Part shown: positions 16,106 through 24,506 of the stretch, in pieces
Layout of the letters: every line of letters begins with the position of its first letter
Position numbering within the stretch: position 1 is the stretch's first letter
NCBI GenBank assembly: GCA_965227445.1
Contig: OZ245751.1
Span: forward strand, 6,262,001-6,326,000
DNA: 64,000 nt
Direction of reading: 5' to 3'
Source: DT-110 sp030148525
Lineage (GTDB): Bacteria; Bacteroidota; Bacteroidia; Chitinophagales; Saprospiraceae
Program-made: the position numbers and the translations under genes
The notes under the pieces: model-generated
The model's input: the letters and a program-made list of their open reading frames with translations, nothing else
What the model was told of the DNA's origin: nothing
Database searches by the model: none

Positions 16106-17560
16106 GGGCGCAGTTGCGATTTGTCCCCTCGTTCTAGGGCGATTTAGCGATATTATCCATAACGATATTCCATCGCCCAGCCACCAGAGCAGCCCGAAGA
16201 AAATACAGTTTCTCAACATTATCGGCTAGCCAAAAAGTGGAAGCGTTTTTAAAGCGTAGGTTGATGATGCGACGTATTGCCGACTCAATAATTCCACTGC
16301 CACGCATTAACCCACTATCTTCATAGTCAGCATATTGCATTCTTGATTTGTGTTTATCCAGATACCCTATCCAGCGTTTTACCAAGCTTCCAGGGCGTTT
16401 GAAAATAGCTCGTAAATTTCCTAGAATATGTGATATTTCTCCGGCTTTCATATGCCCCAAAAAATCATTTAATAACCTCTTGCGTACCTTTTTTGTGATA
16501 CGCTTTGGCATGGCCTCCACCAAGTTGTGTATGTACTGCGTGGCATGATAGAAGTCTAAGGTCTGGGTTAGTTGGTTTTCCCGCACGCCGACATTACGTA
16601 GTAATTTGGGAACCCGGTTCCATATCCATGGAGCTCCATCTGCCACTAGTTGAACGTGTTTTGCCCTTTTGATGTCTAGCTTTATCAGGTAACGCTCTAA
16701 TAAATGGAGCACATCTTCTTCGTTGAATTGACAGCCGTATATGGGGAGCTCTTGTTGATCCGGGCGACCGTTCTCATCCAACACATCAATCACAAAGAGC
16801 TTAGGTTCTCGCCAGGGTGTATCATATTTGGCCCGGCCGTGTTCATTGATTTCATTCGCATACTCGCGCACCCGACTGCGTCCTCCATCTATGCTGACAA
16901 CAACCGTTTTATCCTCCAGATCATAGCCAGGCTCGATGATCAAGTGTTCATGTCCTAATTCATCGCAACGCTCAGCCAGACGATATGTAATCTTTTGTAC
17001 AGATGACAAGCACACATCCATTCCAAATTTAGTAACCCCCTCATGTGCAAGATCATACGAAGGAGCCAGCATCGACATATAACCAATGCGATCATACAGT
17101 AACGGGCTAAAACCATCTATCATTTGCCAGTGGTCAAGCAGCGGCCGCCTGCTCATTTCACCCTCACTAATGGCCACCTTGTGATACGGGCTTAATAGCT
17201 CAACTTGGTGGCCAGTTGCGATCCGGATTCGGTGCGGACGCATTACACACTTAACACCTCGCGGGGCCTCATGATCTTGACTAAAAGACTTTGCCGCAGC
17301 TGGCAACATAGCTTTCATAACCATAGTGTGAAACTCCATGGAATGAGTGACCAACAGGTGCTCGGCCTGACGCAAATCGCCTCGCAATAGCATATCGTAC
17401 ATCTCACAAAGCTGATCGGTGATGAAAGTTTGGAAAAAGGCCGTTACCTTTGAGGGGATGGTTGGGTCTATCATCTTTTTTTGGATTCGTTACCCTTAAA
17501 GATGTGTGACCTGGCCATCTTTTTCAAATCAACCTATGGGGACAAATCGCAACTGCGCCC
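16106..17560 (-). mobile_element. ISKra4-like insertion sequence with 8-bp target duplication
   Basis: A 1455-bp element with perfect 23-bp terminal inverted repeats at 16106-16128 and 17538-17560, outer ends GGGCGCAGTTGCG. The 8-bp duplication GCTTTGTT lies at 16098-16105 and 17561-17568. It has interrupted an RHS toxin gene. Only one copy is present in the window. The family name rests on the transposase sequence and the duplication length and has not been checked against a database. Confidence 0.93.
16134..17474 (-). CDS. DDE transposase, ISKra4-like
   Basis: A 446-residue transposase. Likely catalytic residues are Asp in VVSIDGGRSRVRE (about residue 195), Asp in LVADGAPWIWN (about 285) followed by LDFYHATQYIH, and Glu in RGSGIIESAIRR (about 400). 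The spacing and the GSGIIES block resemble ISKra4-family transposases. The frame is intact and fills most of the element, so the IS may still be active. An ISL3-type assignment was considered because that family also makes 8-bp duplications, but the motif set fits ISKra4 better. Confidence 0.85.
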   Translation of the reverse strand: MIDPTIPSKVTAFFQTFITDQLCEMYDMLLRGDLRQAEHLLVTHSMEFHTMVMKAMLPAAAKSFSQDHEAPRGVKCVMRPHRIRIATGHQVELLSPYHKVAISEGEMSRRPLLDHWQMIDGFSPLLYDRIGYMSMLAPSYDLAHEGVTKFGMDVCLSSVQKITYRLAERCDELGHEHLIIEPGYDLEDKTVVVSIDGGRSRVREYANEINEHGRAKYDTPWREPKLFVIDVLDENGRPDQQELPIYGCQFNEEDVLHLLERYLIKLDIKRAKHVQLVADGAPWIWNRVPKLLRNVGVRENQLTQTLDFYHATQYIHNLVEAMPKRITKKVRKRLLNDFLGHMKAGEISHILGNLRAIFKRPGSLVKRWIGYLDKHKSRMQYADYEDSGLMRGSGIIESAIRRIINLRFKNASTFWLADNVEKLYFLRAALVAGRWNIVMDNIAKSP

Positions 17561-18353
17561 GCTTTGTTGCATAAATTTTAGCCAGATCTGCAATCACTCC
17601 TTCGCGAGAAGAGTTATTAACGATAACGATCCTATTTCCATCAGGATCAATTGCATTTATTGGATTATTAGCTACGTATCCATAAGTAGAAATTGAAGTG
17701 TATTCTTCCGCCAGTGGATCCACGGCATTCCATCTCCCAATCGCTGGATCATACATTCTGGCTCCATAATGATGCCACCTCAGATCCAGCTCTCGATCCA
17801 GCTCTTTTCCATTGTAGGTGTATCGATAACCTACATCCTGCCAAGGTTGACCGAATGGATAATAAGCAGCCTCATCAAAAATCTCCGTACTATCAATTTG
17901 ACTATTTCCATCTAGATCACTGAATCGTAACCGAGTATTACCCAGATGATCGGTGATGACGTATTCGTGCCGCCAGTTGCTTCCATTTGGTACGACACGT
18001 CCCTCCGGATGATAGATAGCCCTAATACCGCCATTGCGGTATTCAACACCTCCAATGTAGTCGGTTTGATCTGTCGGTACAAGGGTAGAGTCGATTTTTG
18101 CCGTAAGGCGCAGGCCTGGTTTGGCATGAAAGCCAGGTTTGAAAACAATGGAATCTTGTGCAACCAGTAACGTAGAGTCTAAAGCAGTTGGTTGGCCGTC
18201 GGTGGTGATAAACCGGGCCTGGTATTGGTTTTCCGTGAAGGGTCCGGTCAGAATGATGCTGTCGTTAAGTACCTCTTTTCGCAGTTTGTTGCCTGCTGCA
18301 TCGGTGATATGTCCTTTTGCCTTGATGCAAAAGGACCAAAAGATCAAGACCAA
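17561..18353 (-). pseudogene. N-terminal part of IS-split RHS toxin
   Basis: The upstream half of the gene whose tip lies at 15511-16105. It encodes the coat-hanger-like segment (KPGFHAKPG), DHLGNTRLRFSDLDG, YTYNGKELDRELDLRWHH and the core motif GRWNAVDPLAEEY ending at the DPDGNR junction, then about 20 residues of tip before the IS. RHS similarity starts at 18308, where linker repeat copy B begins; the residues beyond that and the TTG start belong to the linker. It is nearly identical in nucleotide sequence to the equivalent parts of the cassettes at 5252 and 9164. Confidence 0.8.
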
Positions 18354-18688
18354 ATAAGGCTAGCCTAAAAAGGGGAGTCGCTTCCCGCTCGCTTACCAAG
18401 CCACTCGCCCGCTTTCTTAAAAAAGCAGTGCTGTGCTCCTGTGCAGTATGATTGATCTGAATACATCCGATGCGCAAGGCTCGTTCGTGGTAAGCTCTGC
18501 CTTCAGCTAAGCATCGTGCAGATAAGCTTACCTAAAGTTTTCACTGTCCGGTTGGCCACCCGCACTCCCCTTTTCTTAACGGCTACCCTTAAATGGTCGG
18601 GGAAGGGGATATGCTCTTTGTTTCTGGTAGAAATAATCAAAATTACAGTTTTGAACTGTAGTACAATCCGGCCTTTTAGGGGGCTAAA
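18309..18688 (-). repeat. 380-bp cassette linker repeat, copy B
   Basis: Second copy of the block at 6578-6957, in the same orientation and at the same relative position upstream of a truncated RHS fragment. It carries the same two hairpins (near 18311-18336 and 18642-18660). A stop that is absent from the equivalent frame of copy A argues against a conserved protein. This copy is the first recognisable element inside the right edge of the island. Bases 18689-18791 hold only short hairpins. Confidence 0.8.
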
Positions 18689-18784
18689 ATACCTACTGCT
18701 ATCTTCCACCAGCTCATTTATAGGGGCCAAGAACGTATAGGTTCACCACTAAAGTGGTACCGAAAATCGGGATGGACATATCTC

Positions 18785-18806
18785 ACCCCATCGTTAAAAC
18801 GATGGG
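18785..18806. repeat. REP-like hairpin CCCATCG-TTAAAA-CGATGGG
   Basis: A near-perfect short palindrome with a TTAAAA loop, followed by GGGCTAAAGGAGCCCC, itself a small hairpin. A related but imperfect version is at 1823-1841. Hairpins of the same design (stem, TAAA-type loop, stem) occur at 18742-18757, 22146-22165, 22189-22202 and 57953-57975. They resemble REP-type elements of Bacteroidota, but no associated Y1 transposase lies in the window. Confidence 0.5.
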
Positions 18807-19029
18807 CTAAAGGAGCCCCTAATCACCTAATCTCCATATCACCTAATCAAAAAAGGGTGTCGCGAAATACGAACTTCATCCTGTGAGCCTACATGATTCG
18901 GAAGAAATCCCATTCTCCAACTCTCCAATTCCCCTAATCCCCGTCGATCCAGAGGATCGACATCCAAAAAGAAAAGGGCCACCAGAAACATCCGGTGACC
19001 CTTTCAGGGAGTGGGCCCAGTAGGGTTTG
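18792..19029. repeat. right 238-bp direct repeat, ending in the tRNA gene
   Basis: Matches 1827-2064 without gaps. Its right end lies 18 bases inside the 3' end of the tRNA at 19012-19085, at the T loop. With the left copy it defines a 16,965-bp unit. No integrase gene is present between them. Confidence 0.85.
18966..19003 (-). terminator. rho-independent terminator of the tRNA
   Basis: On the minus strand an 8-bp stem (GGGTCACC pairing with GGTGGCCC, one mismatch) is followed by TTTTCTTTTT. It lies 9 bases past the 3' end of the tRNA. The duplicate at about 2001-2038 has no tRNA in front of it. Confidence 0.75.
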
Positions 19030-19085
19030 AACCTACGACCTCTTGATTATGAGTCAATTGCTCTAACCAGCTGAGCTATGGGCCC
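19012..19085 (-). tRNA. tRNA with CAT anticodon (elongator Met, or Ile2)
   Basis: The minus strand folds into a full cloverleaf. The acceptor stem GGGCCCA pairs with TGGGCCC and the discriminator is A. The D arm is GCTC/GAGC, the anticodon loop CTCATAA and the T arm GTAGG-TTCAAAC-CCTAC. CCA is not encoded. The initiator features (unpaired position 1, three G-C pairs in the anticodon stem) are absent, so it is elongator tRNA-Met or the lysidine-modified tRNA-Ile. I cannot separate these by eye. Pair 27-43 is an A/G mismatch. Confidence 0.92.
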
Positions 19086-19133
19086 GTGCAGCAGGCGCAA
19101 AGATACCAAATCCCCGCGCACGCTGCAAGCATT

Positions 19134-19214
19134 CCAGGTTTGAGGTTTGGGGTTTGAGGCGATAGGTTAGGTCATAGGTTGCCTCAACCCCCAGACCTCA
19201 GACCTCAAACCTGG
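19134..19214 (-). repeat. stop-anchored inverted repeat, 3' of mscS copy 1
   Basis: Two arms of degenerate 7-base words: 19134-19160 and 19181-19214. They pair into an imperfect hairpin starting CCAGGTTTGAGG. The TGA stop of the mechanosensitive channel gene at 19205 lies inside the right arm. There is no T-run typical of a terminator, but the position suggests a 3'-end function. Confidence 0.65.
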
Positions 19215-20023
19215 TCAACATGGACGTCCATCTGCGGATACGGAATACTTACTTCGTTGGCATCCAATTGCTTCTTGATCTGTTCGAAGAACTGTTTGTA
19301 AGCCGGCCAGAAATCTTCGTTTTTCAAGACGAAGCGCACCGCGAAGTTGACCGAGCTGTCGGCCAGTTCCTTGACGAAAATATCCACGCCCTCTTCCTTA
19401 TCGACATTGGGCAAGTTTTCGGCTACTTCCTGAATGATACCCTTGGCTTTGTCGATATCGTCGTCGTAGCCGATACCCACCGTGAGGTCGTGACGACGCT
19501 TGCCCAGGGCGGTGTAATTCTGAATGGGATTGCTGGTCACCTGTCCGTTGGGTACAATAATGATGCTGTTGTCGAGGCTCTGCAGCACCGTATGGAAGAT
19601 CTTAATCTCGCGCACGGTACCCGATTTGCCGGCAGCTTCCACGAAGTCGCCCACCTTGTAAAATTTAAAGATCAGGATCAAAATACCACTGGCAAAATTG
19701 GCCAGATTGCCCTGCAGGGCCAGCCCCACGGCAAAGGCCAGGGCCGAGAAGACGGCAATGAAAGAGGTCGTCTCAATGCCAAACATGCCGGCCACCGCCA
19801 GTATCAATAATATCTTAAAGCCAATGCTCACAATCGAAAGAAGAAAGGACTCTACCGAGGGGTCATAGTCTTTTTTATCGAACAAACGAGATAACGCTTT
19901 TACAATACGGCCAATAATCCATAGACCAATAATCAGGGTTAGAATTGCACCAACTACTTTCGTCCCGTAGGTGACTACAAAATTCTGAAGTTGGTCCATA
20001 AACTGACTTACATCAAATTCCAT
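19205..20023 (-). CDS. MscS-family small-conductance mechanosensitive channel
   Basis: A 272-residue inner-membrane protein with three hydrophobic helices (about residues 15-37, 60-82 and 88-115). The third carries the pore signature GLALQGNLANFASG. The beta domain follows with KVGDFVEAAGKSGTV and the IIVPNGQV block, then the C-terminal alpha/beta cage domain. MscS channels open under membrane tension to release solutes on hypo-osmotic shock, fitting a marine lifestyle. The neighbouring gene 20318-21133 is a paralogue. A spacer of about 290 bases with no gene separates them, so they are probably transcribed separately. Confidence 0.9.
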   Translation of the reverse strand: MEFDVSQFMDQLQNFVVTYGTKVVGAILTLIIGLWIIGRIVKALSRLFDKKDYDPSVESFLLSIVSIGFKILLILAVAGMFGIETTSFIAVFSALAFAVGLALQGNLANFASGILILIFKFYKVGDFVEAAGKSGTVREIKIFHTVLQSLDNSIIIVPNGQVTSNPIQNYTALGKRRHDLTVGIGYDDDIDKAKGIIQEVAENLPNVDKEEGVDIFVKELADSSVNFAVRFVLKNEDFWPAYKQFFEQIKKQLDANEVSIPYPQMDVHVDQV

Positions 20024-20317
20024 CTGTGTTTCGTTTTTTATGCTGTTTGATTGGTGTGTTCTTATATACGCAATAGCAGGCTAACTCGATTGTTCACTGT
20101 TTCAACTCAATCCGTGACGACACGATACCTTCTCCGCCCGCCGCAGCCCGCTCTGCCCGCTGAAGCCTTGGCGAAAGCGGGAAAGGATGTGGGAGGGAAA
20201 CCTCAAACCAGCATTTAGATACCAGAAATCTAATTCTTCTGTCTAGCCTCTCATATCTGGTAGTCTTAATACTTGAAAGTATCAGGTACAGAGTAACAGG
20301 GTTAAGACCGCTACCTT

Positions 20318-21133
20318 CTACTTCTCCAAATGGACGTCCACCTGCGGGAATGGAATACTAACGCCGGCTTTGTCAAATTCTTTCTTCACATGCTCGTGCA
20401 TGTAGAAGTAGGTGGCCCAGTAATCATCGCTGTTCACCCAGGGGCGCACAAGGAAGTTGACCGAGCTGTCGCCCAGTTCTGAAACCTTAATGAGCGTCTC
20501 AGGTTCATTCAGTACATGCGGACAACTCTCAGCTACTGCCGCAATCACCGATCGGGCCTTATCGATATCGTCACCGTAGCCGATCCCGAAGGTCATATCC
20601 ACGCCCATGATTCCCTGCCCGCTGATGTTGGTGATCACATTGCTGGTCACGACCGAATTGGGGATGATGATCTTTCGGTTATCGAGGGTCAGCAGGATGG
20701 TGTTGAAGATCTGAATCCCTTGCACGCGGCCCTTTTCGCCACCGCCCAGCTCTACCAGGTCACCCACTTTATAGGGCTTGAAGATGAGCAACAGCACGCC
20801 GCTGGCAAAGTGGCCAAGGGTTCCCTGCAGGGCCAGACCAATGGCAAAGGTCAGGGCACCGAGAATAGCTACAAAAGAGGTAGTCTCAATGCCAAACATA
20901 GACGCGGCACTCAGCAGCAACAGTATCTTCAGGCCGATACTAATCAGGGAGTTCAGAAAGGGACGTATCGTTTTGTCGATATTCCGCTTTTCCATAGCAT
21001 TTTTGGCAAACCGCGATAAGCGGTTGATCAGCCAAAAACCAATGATCAGCACTAGTATGGCCATCAGGATGCGAGGTGCACTTTCAATAGCCAGGTCATA
21101 GATCTTGCGCAGATTTTGTTCCATCTGTTCCAT
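20318..21133 (-). CDS. MscS-family mechanosensitive channel, second copy
   Basis: A 271-residue paralogue of the gene at 19205 with the same layout: three N-terminal helices, the pore motif GLALQGTLGHFASG, KVGDLVELGGGEKGRV and the IIIPNSVV block, ending VDVHLEK. Both proteins share a C-terminal segment close to VSIPFPQVDVH. It has the same core channel length with no extra periplasmic domain. A role in osmotic pressure release is inferred from the family. Tandem copies may differ in gating threshold. Confidence 0.9.
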   Translation of the reverse strand: MEQMEQNLRKIYDLAIESAPRILMAILVLIIGFWLINRLSRFAKNAMEKRNIDKTIRPFLNSLISIGLKILLLLSAASMFGIETTSFVAILGALTFAIGLALQGTLGHFASGVLLLIFKPYKVGDLVELGGGEKGRVQGIQIFNTILLTLDNRKIIIPNSVVTSNVITNISGQGIMGVDMTFGIGYGDDIDKARSVIAAVAESCPHVLNEPETLIKVSELGDSSVNFLVRPWVNSDDYWATYFYMHEHVKKEFDKAGVSIPFPQVDVHLEK

Positions 21134-21238
21134 AGTCGTATAGGTATTTTAGGTTTATGTTAAGACCCGGCTTTCGCCAAAAAGTCACAAGATTTAGAAG
21201 CAACTCCTTTTAGTTCGATGAAAATCAGAGTTTTCGGG

Positions 21239-21437
21239 GCGAAGGTTGAGGTTCAGATTGAGGTTCAGGGGCAGGATACATGAACCGTGAATCATAAGCC
21301 AAACTTTTTTGCTGGTATAAAACCTGAATATACCTTACTTTAAAAGATAATGCCTTTTCGCCATATCACCCAACCGATACCCAGATTTAGAATGTTGAGA
21401 AAGAATCCCTCAACCTGAACCTCAACCTCAACCTCAC
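21239..21437. repeat. inverted low-complexity arms in a divergent spacer
   Basis: In the 445-base gap between the second mscS and recX, GAGGTTCAGATTGAGGTTC-type words (21247-21267) face CCTCAACCTGAACCTCAACC-type words (21409-21435), about 140 bases apart. A further short pair, CCTTGGACCTTGGTCCAG, lies at 21543-21560. No gene is supported in this gap. The promoters of both flanking genes must lie here but are not recognisable. Confidence 0.45.
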
Positions 21438-21578
21438 CCTTATTATCTTGAAATCGGGTTTTCTATTCGACCCAACTCCGGATATATTTGTATTGGAATA
21501 TTGATATTTTATTCTCGATTTTCCCGAGCCTTGGACCCCGAACCTTGGACCTTGGTCCAGTCAAAATCCCCTACACGC

Positions 21579-22061
21579 GTGGACGAACCAAAAAAGAAAA
21601 AGTGGATCAGCCGGGACGATGCCCTCGTCAAGCTCCAGTGGTACTGCGTCTACCAGGATCGCTGCCACCAGGAGGTGCGGGAAAAAGGCCGTGACCTCGG
21701 CATCTACGGGCACGACCTGGAGGAGATCATCACCGACCTCATCTCCGAGAACTTCCTCAACGAAGAACGCTTCGCCCGCTCCTACGCCCGCGGTAAATTC
21801 CGCATGAAAAAATGGGGACGCGACCGCATCCGCCGCGAACTGCGCCAACGCCATATCTCCGATTACTGCATCCGCAAAGCCATGGAAGAGATCGACGCCC
21901 TCGATACCTACCACGACACCCTCCTCGAACTCATCCGCAAAAAAGCCGATCGCACCCGCGAAACCAACCTCTTCAAAAAACGCGCGAAAGTTGCTCAGTA
22001 CGCCATCCGCAAAGGGTACGAGAAAGATCTGGTGTGGGAGGTAGTAAAATCAGAAATCTGA
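21579..22061 (+). CDS. recX: RecX-family regulator of RecA
   Basis: RecX binds RecA filaments and restrains their activity. The protein has the three-helix repeat structure of the family: ISRDDALVKLQWYCVY, then LISENFLNEERFARSYARGK, the most conserved block, then WGRDRIRRELRQRHIS, and a C-terminal repeat ending RKGYEKDLVWEVVKSEI. I placed the start at GTG 21579 (VDEPKKKK). The upstream part of the frame from ATG 21501 reads through an intergenic repeat (CCTTGGACCTTGGTCC), so those residues are unlikely to be protein. The stop TGA opens a repeat reading TGAGGTTAGAGATCAGAAG. Confidence 0.88.
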   Translation: MDEPKKKKWISRDDALVKLQWYCVYQDRCHQEVREKGRDLGIYGHDLEEIITDLISENFLNEERFARSYARGKFRMKKWGRDRIRRELRQRHISDYCIRKAMEEIDALDTYHDTLLELIRKKADRTRETNLFKKRAKVAQYAIRKGYEKDLVWEVVKSEI

Positions 22062-22145
22062 GGTTAGAGATCAGAAGTAAATCGGAGAGCGGAGAGCGGA
22101 AGTCGGGAATTTGAATAATTCTTTGAAAACATATAAATATATAAG

Positions 22146-22202
22146 GCTGCCGCTTTAGCGGTAGCAATAATAGGACTACCCCACCCAAACCACTTTAGTG
22201 GT
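22146..22202. repeat. two REP-like hairpins between convergent genes
   Basis: GCTGCCGC-TTTA-GCGGTAGC at 22146-22165 and ACCACTTTAGTGGT at 22189-22202. Both have a stem around a TTTA/TAAA loop, as at 18742, 18785 and 57953. They sit between recX and the DUF4058 gene, which point toward each other, so a bidirectional terminator role is possible. Confidence 0.45.
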
Positions 22203-22241
22203 ATTCGGATTACTCAACACCAATAGTTTGGGCAGAAAAAA

Positions 22242-22964
22242 TCAATTAAACCGCCGACCAATGCCACTTTTCGACAAATACTCTTGCAGAATCTGCTCCA
22301 GGGGAAGTGGTATATCGGCATCCGGTTTACGCAGAGGAATGGGAATGGTGGGCAGGGCCTCGCCCCGGGCATTCGCCCATATACTGGCAACGGTACTCGC
22401 CGCACGTTGCACCGAAATGATGTAATCAGCGGCATCGACGCGCTCATCACGCCAGCGGCGATTGCCCCGTGTAAGCAGGTCAATCTCCACCAAGTGTACT
22501 TGCTGTGCGGCCAGTTCTTCCTGCTTCCGACGGAAATCTTCGTACCCATCGCCGGTTTTATTGACCGGAGAAAGAATCTCAATAGTAGTAATTAATTCAT
22601 CATCATCGTCGCGGATAGCTAAATACCGTTGCGGCTGACTTGGAATATCGACCATAAAGGAGGGAGGCTGCGCAATTACGGTATCCGAATAGGGTGGATC
22701 GGGAGATTCGACCCGATCGATCCTGGCATCCGGCCGGTACTGTTTGGATTTTCCCGAGGGTCCGGTCATGGATAGGCCCCGTTCCACCGAAATAGTATAG
22801 CGCTCAGGAAGGCGGGGCGCTATCCAGTATCGAATATCTACACATAGCGATGCATGCAAATCAGGGAAAAACCTTGGTTCCTCAAGCATGGGATGCATGC
22901 CGATTTGTGGTTCTTTTGCGTTTGCCATAACCATCAAATTAGTGGAATAAGAACAGCTTGTCAA
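22242..22964 (-). CDS. DUF4058 family protein
   Basis: A 240-residue cytoplasmic protein. The N-terminal MHPMLEEPRFFPDLHASL, the central RYLAIRDDDDE, IEILSPVNKTGDGYEDF and HLVEIDLLTRGNR blocks and the C-terminal PLRKPDADIPLPLEQIL match the DUF4058 pattern, which is common in cyanobacteria, planctomycetes and Bacteroidota. The acidic E and K residues in the IEILSPVNK block recall a PD-(D/E)XK fold, but the function is unknown. It lies near an AAA ATPase gene on the same strand, only 33 bases downstream of that gene's stop. Confidence 0.75.
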   Translation of the reverse strand: MTSCSYSTNLMVMANAKEPQIGMHPMLEEPRFFPDLHASLCVDIRYWIAPRLPERYTISVERGLSMTGPSGKSKQYRPDARIDRVESPDPPYSDTVIAQPPSFMVDIPSQPQRYLAIRDDDDELITTIEILSPVNKTGDGYEDFRRKQEELAAQQVHLVEIDLLTRGNRRWRDERVDAADYIISVQRAASTVASIWANARGEALPTIPIPLRKPDADIPLPLEQILQEYLSKSGIGRRFN

Positions 22965-22997
22965 GGGGAAGATGAGTCACTGAAACCAACAGAAGAA

Positions 22998-24158
22998 TCA
23001 TCGGCCTAACGAATCCACTCGCTGCCAACTTAGCAACTTACCATAAGATGCGTCCCAGTCCTGATCGCCACCGTATACTACAGTTGGCGTCTCAACGGGA
23101 ATGGTACTAAGCTCATTAAACCAGGTAAGGTTTTTGAAAAAATCATCTCGGTAGGTACTCCCCGATTTTATTTCTATGGGCTGGATAGCCGTACCCAAAT
23201 CCAACAATAAGTCGATTTCTCGTTGGTTGCTGTCCCGCCAATAATAAAAGGGTGGACGGTCGCCGAGATTGTAATAAGCTTTAGCCAATTCGGATACTAT
23301 CCAGTTCTCAAACAATGCGCCTCTTTGATAATAATTCTGTAATGCCTCGGCTGACCGAATGCGGAGCAGGGAGCAAGCCAACCCCGTATCGTAAAAATAG
23401 AGCTTTGGGCTTTTGATTAGCCTTTTTTTGAAATTTCGATAATATGGATTGACGCGATAAATGATGTACGAAGCTTCCAGAATGGATAACCAATTGTTGA
23501 CTGTTGAATGACTAACGCCGGCAGCGGAAGCTAATGCGTTTTTATTCAATGCCTGTCCGGCGAAGGTGGCACAAACAGCAAGGAATTGATTAAAAACATT
23601 CAAATTTCCAACATTTCGAATTAAACGGACATCGCGTTGAACGTATGTTTCTAGGTAACTCTGATAAAAGGCATTTACATCAACTTCACGATCATAGATC
23701 CGTGGGTAGCCACCTTTCCATATCAAATCATTGATACTCATGCCGTGGTAGTCAGCCAAACGGAGTTCAGCGTGACTCAATGGCAGCAGATAGAATAGTG
23801 CCACCCGGCCCGCAAGGGTCTGGCTAACGCCTTCCATCATCAAGTAATTCTGACTACAACTTAAAATGAATAGACTGTCTCGATCATCATCAACGATTCC
23901 TTGGATATAGGATAAGAGAACGGGTAAACGTTGTACTTCGTCTAAAATCAACCGATGACCATGCTTTTGAAAAAGAGCCTTAGGGTCTTTTTGTAACTGT
24001 TGGCGGGTGTCTGGATTCTCGAGTGACAAATAGGGGAGATCTGGAAAGTGCTTTCGAATCAATGTTGTCTTTCCACTCTGCCGCGGTCCTGTAATCATAA
24101 TTACAGAATACTTACCAATTTGGTCGAGGATGGGAGCTAGTATTTGGCGGGATATCAT
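22998..24158 (-). CDS. AAA-14/DUF4143 ATPase
   Basis: A 386-residue protein. The N-terminal ATPase domain has Walker A (TGPRQSGKTTL, about residue 23) and Walker B (LILDEVQRLP, about 72). A winged-helix-like middle part follows (LASAAGVSHSTVNNWLSIL), and a C-terminal DUF4143 region has EIDLLLDLGTAIQPIEIKSG, which is nuclease-like. This family is widespread and often horizontally transferred; a role in defence or stress has been proposed but is not settled. No partner toxin is apparent beside it. Confidence 0.85.
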   Translation of the reverse strand: MISRQILAPILDQIGKYSVIMITGPRQSGKTTLIRKHFPDLPYLSLENPDTRQQLQKDPKALFQKHGHRLILDEVQRLPVLLSYIQGIVDDDRDSLFILSCSQNYLMMEGVSQTLAGRVALFYLLPLSHAELRLADYHGMSINDLIWKGGYPRIYDREVDVNAFYQSYLETYVQRDVRLIRNVGNLNVFNQFLAVCATFAGQALNKNALASAAGVSHSTVNNWLSILEASYIIYRVNPYYRNFKKRLIKSPKLYFYDTGLACSLLRIRSAEALQNYYQRGALFENWIVSELAKAYYNLGDRPPFYYWRDSNQREIDLLLDLGTAIQPIEIKSGSTYRDDFFKNLTWFNELSTIPVETPTVVYGGDQDWDASYGKLLSWQRVDSLGR

Positions 24159-24506
24159 ATGCTTAATTTAAGCATGAAAAATGAATCTGCATAGATTTTT
24201 ATGTAGATTCATTTTCGAAAAGTGATTTCACATAGTTCAGGGCTTCTCAGCTTATAAAGCATAAAAAATGCCTACAATACGCAATCCTAATAACCAAGCC
24301 AAGACTTGGCATGGAATACCTAATACTTGGTACTATCAGCTGCCAACATTAGGGATTTTAGCTATCAGGTCTTGTTTGTATTAGGTCTAAATAAGCATAG
24401 TGCGTATTTTTAGGAATGATCGAAAAAGAAGGGCTCCCTAAGGCCCACCGTTTTACCAAAAGATCAGCCTGAAAGACCAATGTTTATTTCACTTAGTACG
24501 AATTCA
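24159..24506. other. gene-free upstream region of the ankyrin operon
   Basis: No gene is supported in these 348 bases. There is a small palindrome, GCCAAGACTTGGC, near 24298 and a cluster of AT-rich TAATACC/TACTTGG words. TATTTTTA near 24403 is a weak match to the TAnnTTTG promoter element. The promoter of the downstream operon is expected here but I cannot place it. Confidence 0.3.

Noticed and set aside
16098..17568. ISL3-family assignment for the element with 8-bp duplications
   Set aside because: The GSGIIES and ADGAPWIWN blocks fit ISKra4-type transposases better; not verified against a database.
2065..18791. Integrase-mediated genomic island of the usual kind
   Set aside because: No integrase or excisionase gene in the segment, and the repeat is far longer than a normal att core; left open as a recombination event.
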